Assembly (NCBI GenBank): GCA_004553625.1
Contig: SFKX01000004.1
Location: 1 to 64,000 of the forward strand
Direction of reading: 5' to 3'
Length of the DNA: 64,000 nt
Origin: Clostridiales bacterium
Lineage (GTDB): Bacteria > Bacillota_A > Clostridia > Oscillospirales > Oscillospiraceae
Positions 8,522 through 17,657 of the stretch are shown here, piece by piece. How positions within the stretch are numbered: position 1 is the first letter of the stretch; every line of letters begins with the position of its first letter. The notes under the pieces are model-generated. The model searched no databases. It had not been told where the DNA came from and saw only the letters and a list, made by a program, of their open reading frames with translations. The translations under genes were made by a program, and so were the position numbers.

Positions 8522-9652
8522 TCAGCTGTGGGCAAGGCTCTCGCGCGCCTCGCGCAGGAAGGCGCAGAAGGCGTCGAGCTCCGCGGCGGTGGTGTAGCGC
8601 GAGAGGCCGAGCCGGAGCGCCCCGTCTATGACGGGCGCGGGCAGGCGCATGGCCTCCAGGACGTGGCTGCGCCCGCCCTTTTTGCAGGCCGAGCTGCGCG
8701 AAAGGCTGACGCTGCGCGCCTCCAGGAAGTTCATGAGCACCTCGCTCCGGTAGCCCGGCAGGGAGATGCAGAGGATGTGCGGCGCGCCCCCGCCGATGAC
8801 GACGAGCCCGGGGTTCTCGGCCAGGAGCCGCTCGACGGTGCTCGCGCGCAGCGCGGCCATGCGCCGGGAGGACTCGGCCATGAGCTCCCGGGCAAGGCGC
8901 GCGGCCTCGCCGAAGGCGCAGATGTTCGGCATGGCCTCGGTCCCGGCGCGGCGGCCCTCCTCCTGCGAGCCGCCCACGATGAGCGGAGCGAGGTGCAGCC
9001 CCGCGCGTATGTAGAGCGCGCCGATGCCCTTGGGCGCGTGTATCTTGTGTCCGGAGACGGAGACGAGGTCCGCGCCGAGGCTCTTCGCCGTGAAGGGCAG
9101 CTTCATGAAGCCCTGGACGGCGTCGCAGTGGAGGAGCGCCTGGGAGCCCGCCTTTTTGAGCGCGCGGGAGACCCCGGCGATGTCCGTGACGGCGCCGGTC
9201 TCGTTGTTGACGAGCATGAGCGAGACGAGCTTCGTCTCCGGCCGGAGCGCGTCCAGGACGGCGGAAACGGGGACGGCCCCGGTCTCGTCCGGGGCGAGCC
9301 GCGTGACCTCCCAGCCGCGGCGCTCGAGCTCGTCGAGGGCGCGGCGGACGGCGTCGTGCTCGGCCTGGGAGCTTATGACGTGGCCGCCCTTGGCGGAGGC
9401 GGCGCGCGCCCCGGAGAGGATGGCCCAGTTGTCCGCCTCGGAGCCGCAGGAGGTGAAAACGACCTCCCCCGGCCTGCAGCCCAGGCAGAGCGCAAGCTCG
9501 CGCCGGGCGGAGTCCAGGAGCTTTTTCGCCTCGCGCCCACGGGCGTGGGTGGAGCTCGGGTTGCCGAACTGCTCGGTCATCACCCTGTAAGCCATGTCCG
9601 CCGCCTCCGGGCAGACCCGGGTCGTGGCGGCGTTGTCGAGATAGATATCCAA
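8522..9652 (-). CDS. Cysteine desulfurase (NifS/IscS family)
   Basis: This PLP enzyme removes sulfur from cysteine to leave an enzyme persulfide for Fe-S clusters or tRNA thiolation. The 376 residues start MDIYLDNAATTRV and contain the PLP lysine in SGHKIHAPKG (about residue 202). The catalytic loop cysteine is in SRSSACKKGG (about 321), and ETGAV and GSEADNW are the usual cofactor contacts. The start codon is TTG (GAAGGTGAT upstream). It is divergent from mtaB with only 26 bases between the start codons. The pairing of a sulfur donor with a methylthiotransferase is suggestive, but a physical link is inference. The loop resembles short-loop group II enzymes of Clostridia. Confidence 0.93.
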   Translation of the reverse strand: MDIYLDNAATTRVCPEAADMAYRVMTEQFGNPSSTHARGREAKKLLDSARRELALCLGCRPGEVVFTSCGSEADNWAILSGARAASAKGGHVISSQAEHDAVRRALDELERRGWEVTRLAPDETGAVPVSAVLDALRPETKLVSLMLVNNETGAVTDIAGVSRALKKAGSQALLHCDAVQGFMKLPFTAKSLGADLVSVSGHKIHAPKGIGALYIRAGLHLAPLIVGGSQEEGRRAGTEAMPNICAFGEAARLARELMAESSRRMAALRASTVERLLAENPGLVVIGGGAPHILCISLPGYRSEVLMNFLEARSVSLSRSSACKKGGRSHVLEAMRLPAPVIDGALRLGLSRYTTAAELDAFCAFLREARESLAHS

Positions 9653-9678
9653 AAGATCACCTTCGAGGAAGTCAGAAT

Positions 9679-10965
9679 ATGAGATACATTATAACCACCC
9701 TCGGCTGCAAGGTCAACCAGTACGAGACCCAGGCCATGGAGACGCTCCTGCGCGAGCGCGGCCACGAGCCCGCGCGCGAGGGCGAGCGCGCGGACATCGT
9801 CATCGTGAACAGCTGCGCCGTGACGGCGGAGAGCGGGCGGAAGTCGCGCCAGGCGCTGCGCCGTCTCGCGGAGCGGAGCCCGGGCGCGGTGCGCGCGGTG
9901 TGCGGCTGCTGGGCGCAGACGGAGCCGGGCGCGGCGGAGGCGCTGGGCGCGGACATAGTCTGGGGCAGCGGGGACAGGCGCGGCTTTGTGGAGGCGGCGG
10001 AGCGCGCGGTGCTGGAGGGCGTTTTCACGAGCAGCGTGGACAAGCCCTTTGAGCGGCGCATCATCGAGGACCTGCCCGCGGGGGCGTTTTCGGGCCACGC
10101 CCGGGCCTACCTCAAGCTGGAGGACGGCTGCCAGAACTTTTGCAGCTACTGCGTCATACCATACGCCAGGGGCCGCGTTCGCTCGCTGCCGCCGGAGCGC
10201 GCCGCGGAAAAGGCCGCGGGCCTCGCCGCGTCGGGCTACCGGGAGCTCGTGCTGACGGGCATCGAGATCGCCTCCTACGGCGCGGACCTGCCCGGCACGC
10301 CGGGCCTGGCGGAGGCGGTGGAGACCATCTCGCGCGCGGCGCCGGAGCTGCGGCTGCGCCTGGGCTCGCTGGAGCCCACGGTCGTGACGGAGGAGTTCTG
10401 CGCGCGCCTGGCGGCGCTGGGCCGGGTGTGCGGCCACTTCCACCTCTCGCTGCAATCGGGCTCGGACGGGGTCCTCGCGCGGATGCGGAGAAAGTACGGC
10501 ACGGCGGAGTTTTTCGCCGTGACGGAGCGGCTGCGGCGGCACTTCCCGGACTGCGGGCTGACGGCGGATCTCATCGCGGGCTTCCCCGGGGAGACGGAGG
10601 CCGAGCACCGGGAGACCCTGGCCTTTCTGGAGCGCTGCGCGTTCTCGCAGGTGCACGTTTTCCCATACTCGCGGCGTCCGGGGACTCCCGCCGCCTCGAT
10701 GCCGGGGCAGCTGAGCGCGGCGGAGAAGGCGCGGCGCGCGCACGAGGCGCAGTCCGTCGCGGACGGGACGCGGGCGGAATATCTGCGCTCCTGCGTCGGC
10801 AGGACGCTGGAGGTCCTGTTCGAGACGGAGTCCGGCGGGCTGTCCACGGGCCACGCATCAAACTATGTGGAGGTCTCCGTCCCGGGGACAGGGCTGCGCG
10901 GGCTTGTCAAAAACGTGCAAATTTCCGGGGTCTCGGGCGAAATGCTTGTTGGAGCTGCTATTTGA
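9679..10965 (+). CDS. mtaB: tRNA N6-threonylcarbamoyladenosine-2-methylthiotransferase MtaB
   Basis: MtaB adds a methylthio group to t6A37 of tRNAs reading ANN codons. The 428-residue protein has the three expected parts. An N-terminal UPF0004 domain holds cluster cysteines in TLGCKVNQYETQ, VNSCAVT and VCGCW. A radical-SAM core has CQNFCSYCVIPYARGR near residue 151, the CxxxCxxC motif. A C-terminal TRAM-like region follows. The TLGCKVNQ N-terminus separates MtaB from MiaB and RimO. GAGGAAG lies about 8 bases before the ATG. It begins 26 bases from the divergent cysteine desulfurase, a plausible sulfur donor. It needs two 4Fe-4S clusters, consistent with an anaerobe. Confidence 0.95.
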   Translation: MRYIITTLGCKVNQYETQAMETLLRERGHEPAREGERADIVIVNSCAVTAESGRKSRQALRRLAERSPGAVRAVCGCWAQTEPGAAEALGADIVWGSGDRRGFVEAAERAVLEGVFTSSVDKPFERRIIEDLPAGAFSGHARAYLKLEDGCQNFCSYCVIPYARGRVRSLPPERAAEKAAGLAASGYRELVLTGIEIASYGADLPGTPGLAEAVETISRAAPELRLRLGSLEPTVVTEEFCARLAALGRVCGHFHLSLQSGSDGVLARMRRKYGTAEFFAVTERLRRHFPDCGLTADLIAGFPGETEAEHRETLAFLERCAFSQVHVFPYSRRPGTPAASMPGQLSAAEKARRAHEAQSVADGTRAEYLRSCVGRTLEVLFETESGGLSTGHASNYVEVSVPGTGLRGLVKNVQISGVSGEMLVGAAI

Positions 10966-10991
10966 CGCGGGCGGTGCGGAAAGACTATACT
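10962..10991 (+). promoter_or_regulatory. Promoter of serC-serA
   Basis: TTGACG (10962-10967) is followed after 18 bases by TATACT (10986-10991). The -35 overlaps the stop codon of mtaB. Confidence 0.7.
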
Positions 10992-11023
10992 TTATATAAT
11001 ACCTGTTCAGAGGGGTGTTCCTG

Positions 11024-12106
11024 ATGGTGGGAAAGATATATAACTTCGCGGCGGGACCGGCGCAGCTGCCGGCGCCCGTTTTGAAGAAGGCCCAGGCGGA
11101 GCTCATGAACTGGCATTCGAGCGGGATGTCGGTGATGGAGATGAGCCACCGTGGCAGTCTGTTCCAGGAGATACACGCCGGGGCTAAGGAAAAGCTGCGG
11201 AGCCTGCTTTCGGTCCCGAGCTCGCACGACATCCTGTTCATGCAGGGCGGGGCGACGGGCCAGTTTTCCGCGGTCCCGCTGAACCTCATGGGCGAGGGCC
11301 CTGCGGTCTATGCGGTGACGGGGAACTTCTCGGGCATCGCGGCGCGTGAGGCGGCGAAATACGGCAAGGTCCTCCGCGCGTTCGACGGCGGCGCCGAGAG
11401 CTACAGGAGGATACCGCGCCAGTCCGAGCTGAAGCTGGAGCGCGGCGCGTCCTACTTCCACTACTGCGCCAACAACACGATCTACGGGACGGCCTGGGAC
11501 TACGTGCCGGAGGCGGGCGTGCCGCTCGTCTGCGACATGTCCTCGGAGATCCTCTCGCACCCGGTTGAGGTCGGGCGCTACCGCCTCATCTACGCCGGGG
11601 CGCAGAAGAACATGGCCCCCGCGGGGCTGACGGTTGCGATAATAGAGCGCGCGGCGCTGGGCCATGAGCGCCCGGACACGCCGCAGGTCCTGAACTACCG
11701 GCTGATGTCCGCCAAGGACTCGATGCTCAACACCCCGCCCTGCTGGTGCATCTACATGCTGGGCCTGGTGCTGGACTGGGTGGAGGAACAGGGCGGCGTT
11801 GCGGAGATGGACCGGCTGCGCCGTGAGCGGAGCAGCCTGCTCTACGAGGTCCTGGGCAACTCCCGGGTCTACAGGGCGCACGCGGAGGAGGGCAGCCGCT
11901 CCTGCATGAACGTGACCTTCCGCACAGACTCGGACGAGCTGGACGAGGAGTTCTGCCGCGGGGCGGCGCGCCGGGGCCTGCTGAACGTCCGCGGCCACAG
12001 GCTGACGGGCGGGATGCGCGTCTCGCTCTACAACGCAATGCCCCTGGAGGGCGCTCAGGCGATAGCGCAGTATATGAAGGATTTCGAGGTGTCGCACCAT
12101 GTTTAA
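11024..12106 (+). CDS. serC: Phosphoserine aminotransferase
   Basis: SerC transfers an amino group from glutamate to 3-phosphohydroxypyruvate, the second step of serine synthesis. From the ATG at 11024 (AGGGG 8 bases upstream) it encodes 360 residues beginning MVGKIYNFAAGPAQLP, the family's opening. It has the substrate loop MEMSHRGSLF and the PLP lysine in AGAQKNMAPAG near residue 196. A GTG nine bases upstream is also in frame but overlaps the ribosome site. The last eight bases overlap serA, so the two are translationally coupled. Together with glyA 5.5 kb downstream it covers serine and one-carbon supply; no serB is in the window. Confidence 0.96.
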   Translation: MVGKIYNFAAGPAQLPAPVLKKAQAELMNWHSSGMSVMEMSHRGSLFQEIHAGAKEKLRSLLSVPSSHDILFMQGGATGQFSAVPLNLMGEGPAVYAVTGNFSGIAAREAAKYGKVLRAFDGGAESYRRIPRQSELKLERGASYFHYCANNTIYGTAWDYVPEAGVPLVCDMSSEILSHPVEVGRYRLIYAGAQKNMAPAGLTVAIIERAALGHERPDTPQVLNYRLMSAKDSMLNTPPCWCIYMLGLVLDWVEEQGGVAEMDRLRRERSSLLYEVLGNSRVYRAHAEEGSRSCMNVTFRTDSDELDEEFCRGAARRGLLNVRGHRLTGGMRVSLYNAMPLEGAQAIAQYMKDFEVSHHV

Positions 12107-13262
12107 AATACGCACGATGAACGCAATCTCCCACCTCGGGACGGACATCCTGGCAAAGCAGGGCTGCGAGGTGGGCCAGGAGCTGGAGCGGCCGGACGCG
12201 CTGCTCATCCGCTCGGCGGACCTGCACGGGACGGAGTTCTGGCCGGAGCTCAAGTGCATCGGCCGGGCCGGGGCCGGGACGAACAACATCCCGCTCGAGC
12301 GCTGCTCGGAGTCGGGGATAGTCGTGTTCAACGCCCCCGGCGCGAACGCAGACGCAACGAAGGAAATGGTCATCTTCCAGCTGCTGGTGGCTTCCCGGGA
12401 CATACTCGGGAGCATCGAATGGGTGAAGTCCATCGCCGGCCGCGGCGCGGAGATACCGGAGCTCGTCGAAAAGGGCAAGAGCGCCTTTGCCGGTCCGGAG
12501 CTCTGCGGGAAGAACCTGGGCGTCATCGGCCTTGGGGCGATAGGCGTGCTGGTGGCGTCCACGGCGCTCAAGCTGGGGATGACCGTCCGCGGCTACGACC
12601 CGTATATGTCCGTAGAATCGGCCTGGCGGCTCTCGCGGGACGTCATCCACGTGGACTTCCTGGAGGAGATCTTCCGCACGAGCGACTATATCAGCCTCAA
12701 CGTCCCCTATAACGAGTCCACGCACCACATGATAGACGCTGCCGCCATCGCGGCGATGCGCCCCGGCGTGCGGATAGTGAACGAGTCCCGCGCCGAGATA
12801 GTGGACGACGAGGCCATGATAGAGGGCCTGGCCAGCGGGAAGGTCGGCCGCTACGTGACGGACTTCCCCAACGAGCGGCTCGTGGGCCTGCGCAACTGCA
12901 TAACGACGCCCCACCTCGGCGCCTGCACGCCGGAGAGCGAGGAAAAATGCGCCGTCATGGCCGCGCAGGAGATCTACGACTACCTCAAAAACGGCAACAT
13001 CAAAAACTCCGTCAACATGCCGAACGCCGCGCTGGAGCGCCTGGGGGCCTGCCGCCTCTGCGTCATCCACAGGAACGTCCCGAACATGATAAACAGCATC
13101 CTGGACCTCGTGAGCGCGCGGAACCTCAACGTCGAACACATGATAAACAAGCCCCGGGGCGAGTTCGCCTATACGATGATGGACCTCTCCGAGCCCGTGG
13201 GCAGCGAGATAACCGCTCCCATCGAGCAGAACCCGGACGTACTGCGAGTCCGCGTCATCTGA
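12099..13262 (+). CDS. serA: D-3-phosphoglycerate dehydrogenase with C-terminal ACT domain
   Basis: SerA oxidises 3-phosphoglycerate with NAD to start serine synthesis. The 387 residues show the NAD-binding fold with GLGAIGVLVAS and the catalytic arginine in VNESRAEIVDDE. TTPHLGACTPES holds the catalytic histidine. A single ACT domain (about 315-387) begins RLCVIHRNVPNMINSI and could bind serine for feedback control. It lacks the extra intervening domain of long SerA forms. The DFPNE sequence replaces the commoner DVFxxEP. This short SerA with a SerC partner is common in Clostridia. A GC-rich hairpin directly follows the stop. Confidence 0.95.
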   Translation: MFKIRTMNAISHLGTDILAKQGCEVGQELERPDALLIRSADLHGTEFWPELKCIGRAGAGTNNIPLERCSESGIVVFNAPGANADATKEMVIFQLLVASRDILGSIEWVKSIAGRGAEIPELVEKGKSAFAGPELCGKNLGVIGLGAIGVLVASTALKLGMTVRGYDPYMSVESAWRLSRDVIHVDFLEEIFRTSDYISLNVPYNESTHHMIDAAAIAAMRPGVRIVNESRAEIVDDEAMIEGLASGKVGRYVTDFPNERLVGLRNCITTPHLGACTPESEEKCAVMAAQEIYDYLKNGNIKNSVNMPNAALERLGACRLCVIHRNVPNMINSILDLVSARNLNVEHMINKPRGEFAYTMMDLSEPVGSEITAPIEQNPDVLRVRVI

Positions 13263-13267
13263 AAAAG

Positions 13268-13294
13268 GCCCCGCCCCCGGACCGGGGGCGGGGC
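13268..13294 (+). terminator. Terminator of serC-serA
   Basis: GCCCCGCCCCCGG (13268-13280) and CCGGGGGCGGGGC (13282-13294) form a very strong stem right after the serA stop. The following sequence, GTAATT, is T-poor, so it may be a pausing or processed 3' end rather than a classical terminator. Confidence 0.6.
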
Positions 13295-13361
13295 GTAATT
13301 CTGCTCATTATTAACAATAAGTTTACCGACGCCGGGCCGCGCCTGTGCTACAATGTGCCAT

Positions 13362-15809
13362 ATGAAGCTGAAAAGATTGACGAAAAAAAAGGATATCGAA
13401 GAACCGCTGCGCCGGCACGTGCCGGAGCTCACGCCGGATTCGGAGCTGGGCCTTTCCTCGGCGCAGGCGCAGGAGCGCGTGGACGCCGGCTGGGCAAACC
13501 TCCCGATAGACCCGCCGGGCAAGACGGTCGGGCAGATCGTCCGCTCCAACGTGTTCACCTACTTCAACATGCTGTTTTTCTTCCTGGCGGCCTGCGTGCT
13601 GGCGGTGGGCTCCTGGCAGAACGTGATGTTCATGGGCGTCGTCCTGGCGAACATCGCCATCGGCATCGTGCAGGAGCTCCGCTCGAAGCGCACGCTGGAC
13701 AAGCTCACCCTGCTCACAGCGCCCCAGGGCGCCGTCATACGCGACGGGCGCAGGCGGAAGATCCCCACGAGCGAGATGGTCCGGGACGACATCGTCGAGT
13801 TCTCCGCCGGGGACCAGATCTTCGCGGACGCCGTGGTCGTCTCGGGCGAGTGCAGCGCGAACGAAGCGCTCATAACCGGCGAGGCGGACGAGATAAAGAA
13901 AAAGCCCGGGGACGAACTGCTCTCGGGCAGCTTCGTCGTTTCCGGACAGTGCCGCGCCCGGCTGACCCGCGTCGGCGCGGACTCCTTCGCCAACCGGCTG
14001 ACGCTGGAGGCCAAGGCCGCAAAGCCGCCCCAGCAGTCGGAGATGATGCGCTCGCTGACCAGGCTCGTCCAGGTCATCGGGATAGCGATAATCCCGCTCG
14101 GCATACTCATGGCCGTGAAGGAGATCGTCTGGCTGGGCCGGAGCGTATCGGACGGCGTCGTGGCGACGGTGGCCTCCCTCATCGGGATGATCCCGGAGGG
14201 GCTTTACCTGCTCACGAGCATGGCCCTGGCGGCGGGCGTGGTGCGCCTCGCGCAGAAGCGGACCCTCGTCCACGACATGGGCTGCATAGAGACGCTTGCG
14301 CGCGTGGACGTCCTCTGCGTGGACAAAACAGGCACCGTGACGGAGAACAAGATGACGGTCGAGGACGTCGTCCCCCTCTGCCCGGAGCGGTTCGAGGAAT
14401 CGGACATACGCCTCATCATGGCGGACTACGTCGCCGCGATGCGCGCGGATAACGACACGATGGCCGCGCTCCGCCGCTACTTCACCGGCGAGGTGAAGCA
14501 GCCCGCGATAAAGGCCGTGCCTTTCACCTCGGCCAAGAAGTTCGGCGGGGTGAGCTTCCACGAGGACGAGACCTACCTGCTCGGCGCGCCGGACGTGCTC
14601 CTGGGCGAGCGCGGCGGCAAATATGCAAAGCAGATAGACGCCTACTCCGCCAAGGGCTGCCGCGTGCTGCTCCTCGGCCTCTACGACGGCGACGTTGAGG
14701 ACGAGCGGCCGGAGGCGGGGCTCATGCCCATCGCGCTCATCCTGCTCTCGAACAAGATACGCGAGGAAGCGCCGGACACCTTCAAATACTTCGCGGCGCA
14801 GGGCGTTGCGATAAAGGTCATCTCCGGGGACAACGCGCTGGCCGTTTCCGAGGTGGCCAAGCGCGCCGGGATAAGGGGCGCGGAAAACTACGTGGACGCC
14901 CGCACGCTCGAAACGGACGAGGACATAGCCGAAGCCGTCGAGCGGTATACGGTATTCGGCCGCGTGACGCCGGACCAGAAGCGCCGCTTCGTGCGCGCGC
15001 TCAAGGCCGCGGGCCACACCGTCGCCATGACGGGAGACGGCGTGAACGACGTCCTCGCCCTCAAGGAGGCGGACTGCTCCGTGGCGATGGCCTCCGGCTC
15101 GGACGCGGCCTGCCAGGTCTCGCACATCGTGCTGCTGGAGTCGAACTTCGCGGCGATGCCCTCCGTAGTGGCGGAGGGGCGGCGCGTCATCAACAATATC
15201 GAGCGCTCGGCCTCGCTCTTTTTGGTGAAGAACATCTTCTCCTTCATCCTGGCCGTCATAACGCTCGTGTTCACCCTGCCCTACCCCGTGACGAGCGCGC
15301 AGATGAGCCTCGTCTCGGCGCTGACCATCGGCATACCGGGCTTCATCCTGGCGATGGAGCCGAACAGCGCCAGGATAAAGGGCAAGTTCCTGCCGAACGT
15401 CGTGGGCCGGGCGCTGCCCGGCGGGCTGACGAACCTCTTCCTCGTCCTCGGGGCGATCCTCTTCTGCCTCGTGTTCGAGCTGCCGGAGGACATGATGGGG
15501 ACGATCTGCACCGTCATCCTCTGCGTCGTCGGCCTGATGGTCGTCCACAGGACCTGCAAGCCCTACGACCTGCTGCGCCGCGCGATGATGGTCGCGCTGG
15601 TGGTAGGCTTCGGCATCTGCGTGCTGGTCCTACCGGAGCTCTTCACGATCTCGAAGCTGGACCTGCCCGCCGGCATGATACTGGGCGTGTTCGTGCTTTT
15701 GTCCTGGCCGGCGCTGGCGCTGCTCTGCCGCGCCCAGGAAAAGCTGAAGCAGAGCCTCGCCTCGCTGCGCTCGGGCGGCCGCCACGCTAGACCCAAGCGG
15801 GCAAAATGA
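13362..15809 (+). CDS. Cation-transporting P-type ATPase (CtpE/HAD-IC type)
   Basis: This membrane ATPase pumps cations through an aspartyl-phosphate intermediate. About 815 residues carry the actuator motif LITGEAD, a membrane motif IPEGL in the ion-binding helix, and the phosphorylation motif CVDKTGTVTEN (Asp near 321). The hinge is TGDGVNDVLALKEAD. About eight to ten hydrophobic helices are spread as in P2/CtpE-like pumps. PEGL without Cys argues against heavy metals; Ca2+ or Mg2+ is likelier, by analogy with CtpE. Starts at 13353 and 13362 are both possible and neither has a ribosome site. The last 23 bases overlap the 3' end of convergent gluQ. Confidence 0.9.
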   Translation: MKLKRLTKKKDIEEPLRRHVPELTPDSELGLSSAQAQERVDAGWANLPIDPPGKTVGQIVRSNVFTYFNMLFFFLAACVLAVGSWQNVMFMGVVLANIAIGIVQELRSKRTLDKLTLLTAPQGAVIRDGRRRKIPTSEMVRDDIVEFSAGDQIFADAVVVSGECSANEALITGEADEIKKKPGDELLSGSFVVSGQCRARLTRVGADSFANRLTLEAKAAKPPQQSEMMRSLTRLVQVIGIAIIPLGILMAVKEIVWLGRSVSDGVVATVASLIGMIPEGLYLLTSMALAAGVVRLAQKRTLVHDMGCIETLARVDVLCVDKTGTVTENKMTVEDVVPLCPERFEESDIRLIMADYVAAMRADNDTMAALRRYFTGEVKQPAIKAVPFTSAKKFGGVSFHEDETYLLGAPDVLLGERGGKYAKQIDAYSAKGCRVLLLGLYDGDVEDERPEAGLMPIALILLSNKIREEAPDTFKYFAAQGVAIKVISGDNALAVSEVAKRAGIRGAENYVDARTLETDEDIAEAVERYTVFGRVTPDQKRRFVRALKAAGHTVAMTGDGVNDVLALKEADCSVAMASGSDAACQVSHIVLLESNFAAMPSVVAEGRRVINNIERSASLFLVKNIFSFILAVITLVFTLPYPVTSAQMSLVSALTIGIPGFILAMEPNSARIKGKFLPNVVGRALPGGLTNLFLVLGAILFCLVFELPEDMMGTICTVILCVVGLMVVHRTCKPYDLLRRAMMVALVVGFGICVLVLPELFTISKLDLPAGMILGVFVLLSWPALALLCRAQEKLKQSLASLRSGGRHARPKRAK

Positions 15810-16713
15810 CGTCCTCCACCGGGACCTTCGCCCAGTCGAAGTCCGGGACCAGCTCGCGCGGCGTCACGGGCTCCGGCCTGTCGATGAGCCCGGCGAGATA
15901 CGCCAGGACCCCGCAGAGCCCCTCCGGCGTGTAGCGGCGGCGGAGCTCCGCCATGTTGAGGTCCCCCTCCCGCTTGGAGAGCTTGCGCCCCTCCGGCGAG
16001 ACGAGGAGCGGACAGTGGCAGTAGTCCGGGGCCGCGCCGCCCAGGGTCTCTATGAGCCACTTCTGCCTCGGCGCGGAAGTGAGCAGGTCCCGCGCCCGGA
16101 CGACCCGCGTCACGCCCATCTCCATGTCGTCCACGGAGACGGCCAGCTGATATGCCCAGACCCCGTCCGAGCGCCTTACTATGAAGTCCCCGCTCTCCCG
16201 GGCGAGGTTTTCGGCGTAAAGGCCGTAGTGTCCGTCCGTGACGGAGACGACCTCGTCCGGCACGGCGAGCTTTGCCGCCGGGCGGCGGCGCTGGCGGAGC
16301 TTTTCTTCCTCTGTGTAGTACCGGCACCTGCAGCCGAGGGGCCGCTCCTCGCCGGGGTGCGGCGCGGAGGCGGCAAGCCGCTCCGCCCGCGAGCACCAGC
16401 AGGGATAGACCAGCCCGCGGGAATCCAACTGCGCAAAGGCCGCCTCGTAGCGCGCGGAGCGCCCGCCCTGGGCATAGCCGGGCTCCTCCGGCCAGCCGAG
16501 GTCCCAGTCCAGGCCCAGCCAGCGCAGGTCCTCGGCCATGAGCCGCGCCCAGTCCGCGCCGCTGCGCTCCGGGTCCAGGTCCTCCAGGCGGAAGAGAAGC
16601 TCCCCGCCCAGCGAGCGCGCGTCCAGCCAGGCCAGCAGCGAGGCGAGCATATTTCCAAGGTGCAGCCGTCCGCTCGGGCTTGGAGCGAAGCGGCCTCGCG
16701 GCGTCTTATCCAT
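15787..16713 (-). CDS. gluQ: Glutamyl-Q tRNA(Asp) synthetase
   Basis: This truncated GluRS-like enzyme activates glutamate and attaches it to queuosine at position 34 of tRNA-Asp, not to the tRNA end. The 308 residues contain the class I motifs RFAPSPSGRLHLGN (HIGH equivalent, residues about 8-21) and KLSKREGD (KMSKS equivalent). A cysteine cluster, YPCWCSRAER...GCRCRYY, is the expected zinc site. There is no anticodon-binding domain, and the length is that of GluQ-RS. GGAGG stands before the ATG. Its 3' end overlaps the convergent P-type ATPase gene by 23 bases. Its presence implies that the cell makes or salvages queuosine. Confidence 0.93.
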   Translation of the reverse strand: MDKTPRGRFAPSPSGRLHLGNMLASLLAWLDARSLGGELLFRLEDLDPERSGADWARLMAEDLRWLGLDWDLGWPEEPGYAQGGRSARYEAAFAQLDSRGLVYPCWCSRAERLAASAPHPGEERPLGCRCRYYTEEEKLRQRRRPAAKLAVPDEVVSVTDGHYGLYAENLARESGDFIVRRSDGVWAYQLAVSVDDMEMGVTRVVRARDLLTSAPRQKWLIETLGGAAPDYCHCPLLVSPEGRKLSKREGDLNMAELRRRYTPEGLCGVLAYLAGLIDRPEPVTPRELVPDFDWAKVPVEDVILPAWV

Positions 16714-16822
16714 TTCGGCCTCCGAGTCGATGAATTTTTGATATTTTCAGGATAGCATATTTCGAGGCGCTTGGGAACAAGCTCCGGCTTATAATTTGGG
16801 GGAATCGGCCATTTTACGCGAT

Positions 16823-17479
16823 ATGTTCAAAACCCTGCGGGACTTTCTCCGCAGCCGCAAATATTGGGTGCTCGCCCTCTATTTCGTCGTGTATATCCTC
16901 GCCTTCTTCATCATCGAGGAGCACACGCCCACGGAGGGCTATTGGGTGACGGACACCTTCATAGACTCCTACATACCCTTCGTCCCGGGCTTTGCGGTTT
17001 TCTATATCATCTGGTACCCGCTCTTCGCCGCCGTCGGGATACCGACTCTTATCAAAGACGGAGAGGCCTTCAAGCGCTGGATGTACTACAACATGTTCAC
17101 GCTCACGGCCACGCTCGTCCTGGACGTGCTCATCCCGAACGGGCAGCACCTGCGCCCGCAGGACGTCCAGGTGACGGACCTCGGGACCTGGATAATGTCC
17201 ATCATCTGGGCCGCGGATACGCCGACGAACGTGTTCCCGAGCATGCACGTCCTGGGCTGCCTGGGTGACATCCTCTGCTGCTTCGACAGCCGGATCTTCA
17301 CGCGGCCCTGGCGCTGGGTGATAACGGTCCTGTGCGTGCTCTGCATGGCCTCGACTGTCCTCGTGAAGCAGCACGCCTTCATAGACACCGTCGGCGCGCT
17401 GATCTTCGCAGTCCCGGCCTTTTTCCTCTTCTACCGAAAGCGCTTCCTGCGCCGGAAAAATGCAGCGGTCCCGTCCTGA
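16823..17479 (+). CDS. PAP2-superfamily membrane phosphatase-like protein
   Basis: This integral membrane protein of about 218 residues has around six hydrophobic helices. It carries C-terminal PAP2-like motifs: VFPSMHVLG (PSxxxH motif) near residue 139 and KQHAFIDTVGAL (HxxxxD-type motif) near 190. The first PAP2 motif KxxxxxxRP is not obvious, so catalysis is uncertain. Relatives include phosphatidic-acid phosphatases and inositol phosphorylceramide synthase-like proteins. The start is unclear: the ATG at 16823 lacks a close ribosome site, while a TTG at 16796 overlaps a good -10 (TATAAT, 16790-16795). It is divergent from gluQ and ends inside its own terminator. Confidence 0.8.
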   Translation: MFKTLRDFLRSRKYWVLALYFVVYILAFFIIEEHTPTEGYWVTDTFIDSYIPFVPGFAVFYIIWYPLFAAVGIPTLIKDGEAFKRWMYYNMFTLTATLVLDVLIPNGQHLRPQDVQVTDLGTWIMSIIWAADTPTNVFPSMHVLGCLGDILCCFDSRIFTRPWRWVITVLCVLCMASTVLVKQHAFIDTVGALIFAVPAFFLFYRKRFLRRKNAAVPS

Positions 17480-17492
17480 CGGGGCCGTTTTT
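17466..17492 (+). terminator. Terminator overlapping the end of the PAP2-like gene
   Basis: CGGTCCCGTC (17466-17475) pairs with GACGGGGCCG (17478-17487), followed by TTTTT. The stop codon lies in the loop/3' arm. Confidence 0.85.
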
Positions 17493-17569
17493 CATGCCCT
17501 CAGTCAGCCCGGCGCGGACATTTGTGCAGAGTGCACAGACATTTTCCTCCTTTTGGGGCGGAAATCTGA

Positions 17570-17598
17570 TTGCAAAGCGGCGGCGGAGGCGTTATAAT
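17570..17598 (+). promoter_or_regulatory. Sigma-A promoter of glyA
   Basis: TTGCAA (17570-17575) and a consensus TATAAT (17593-17598) are 17 bases apart. The start is predicted near 17605, giving a leader of about 50 nt. Confidence 0.85.
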
Positions 17599-17657
17599 GG
17601 GTTATCTTTGTGCTGGGCATGGAGTGGGAAAAATATTGGCCGAGGAGCTGTTTTGAG

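Noticed and set aside
11024..11100. T-box or other amino-acid leader before serC or glyA
   Set aside because: No T-box sequence AGGGTGGNACCGCG or specifier hairpin is present; leaders are only about 26 and 50 nt.
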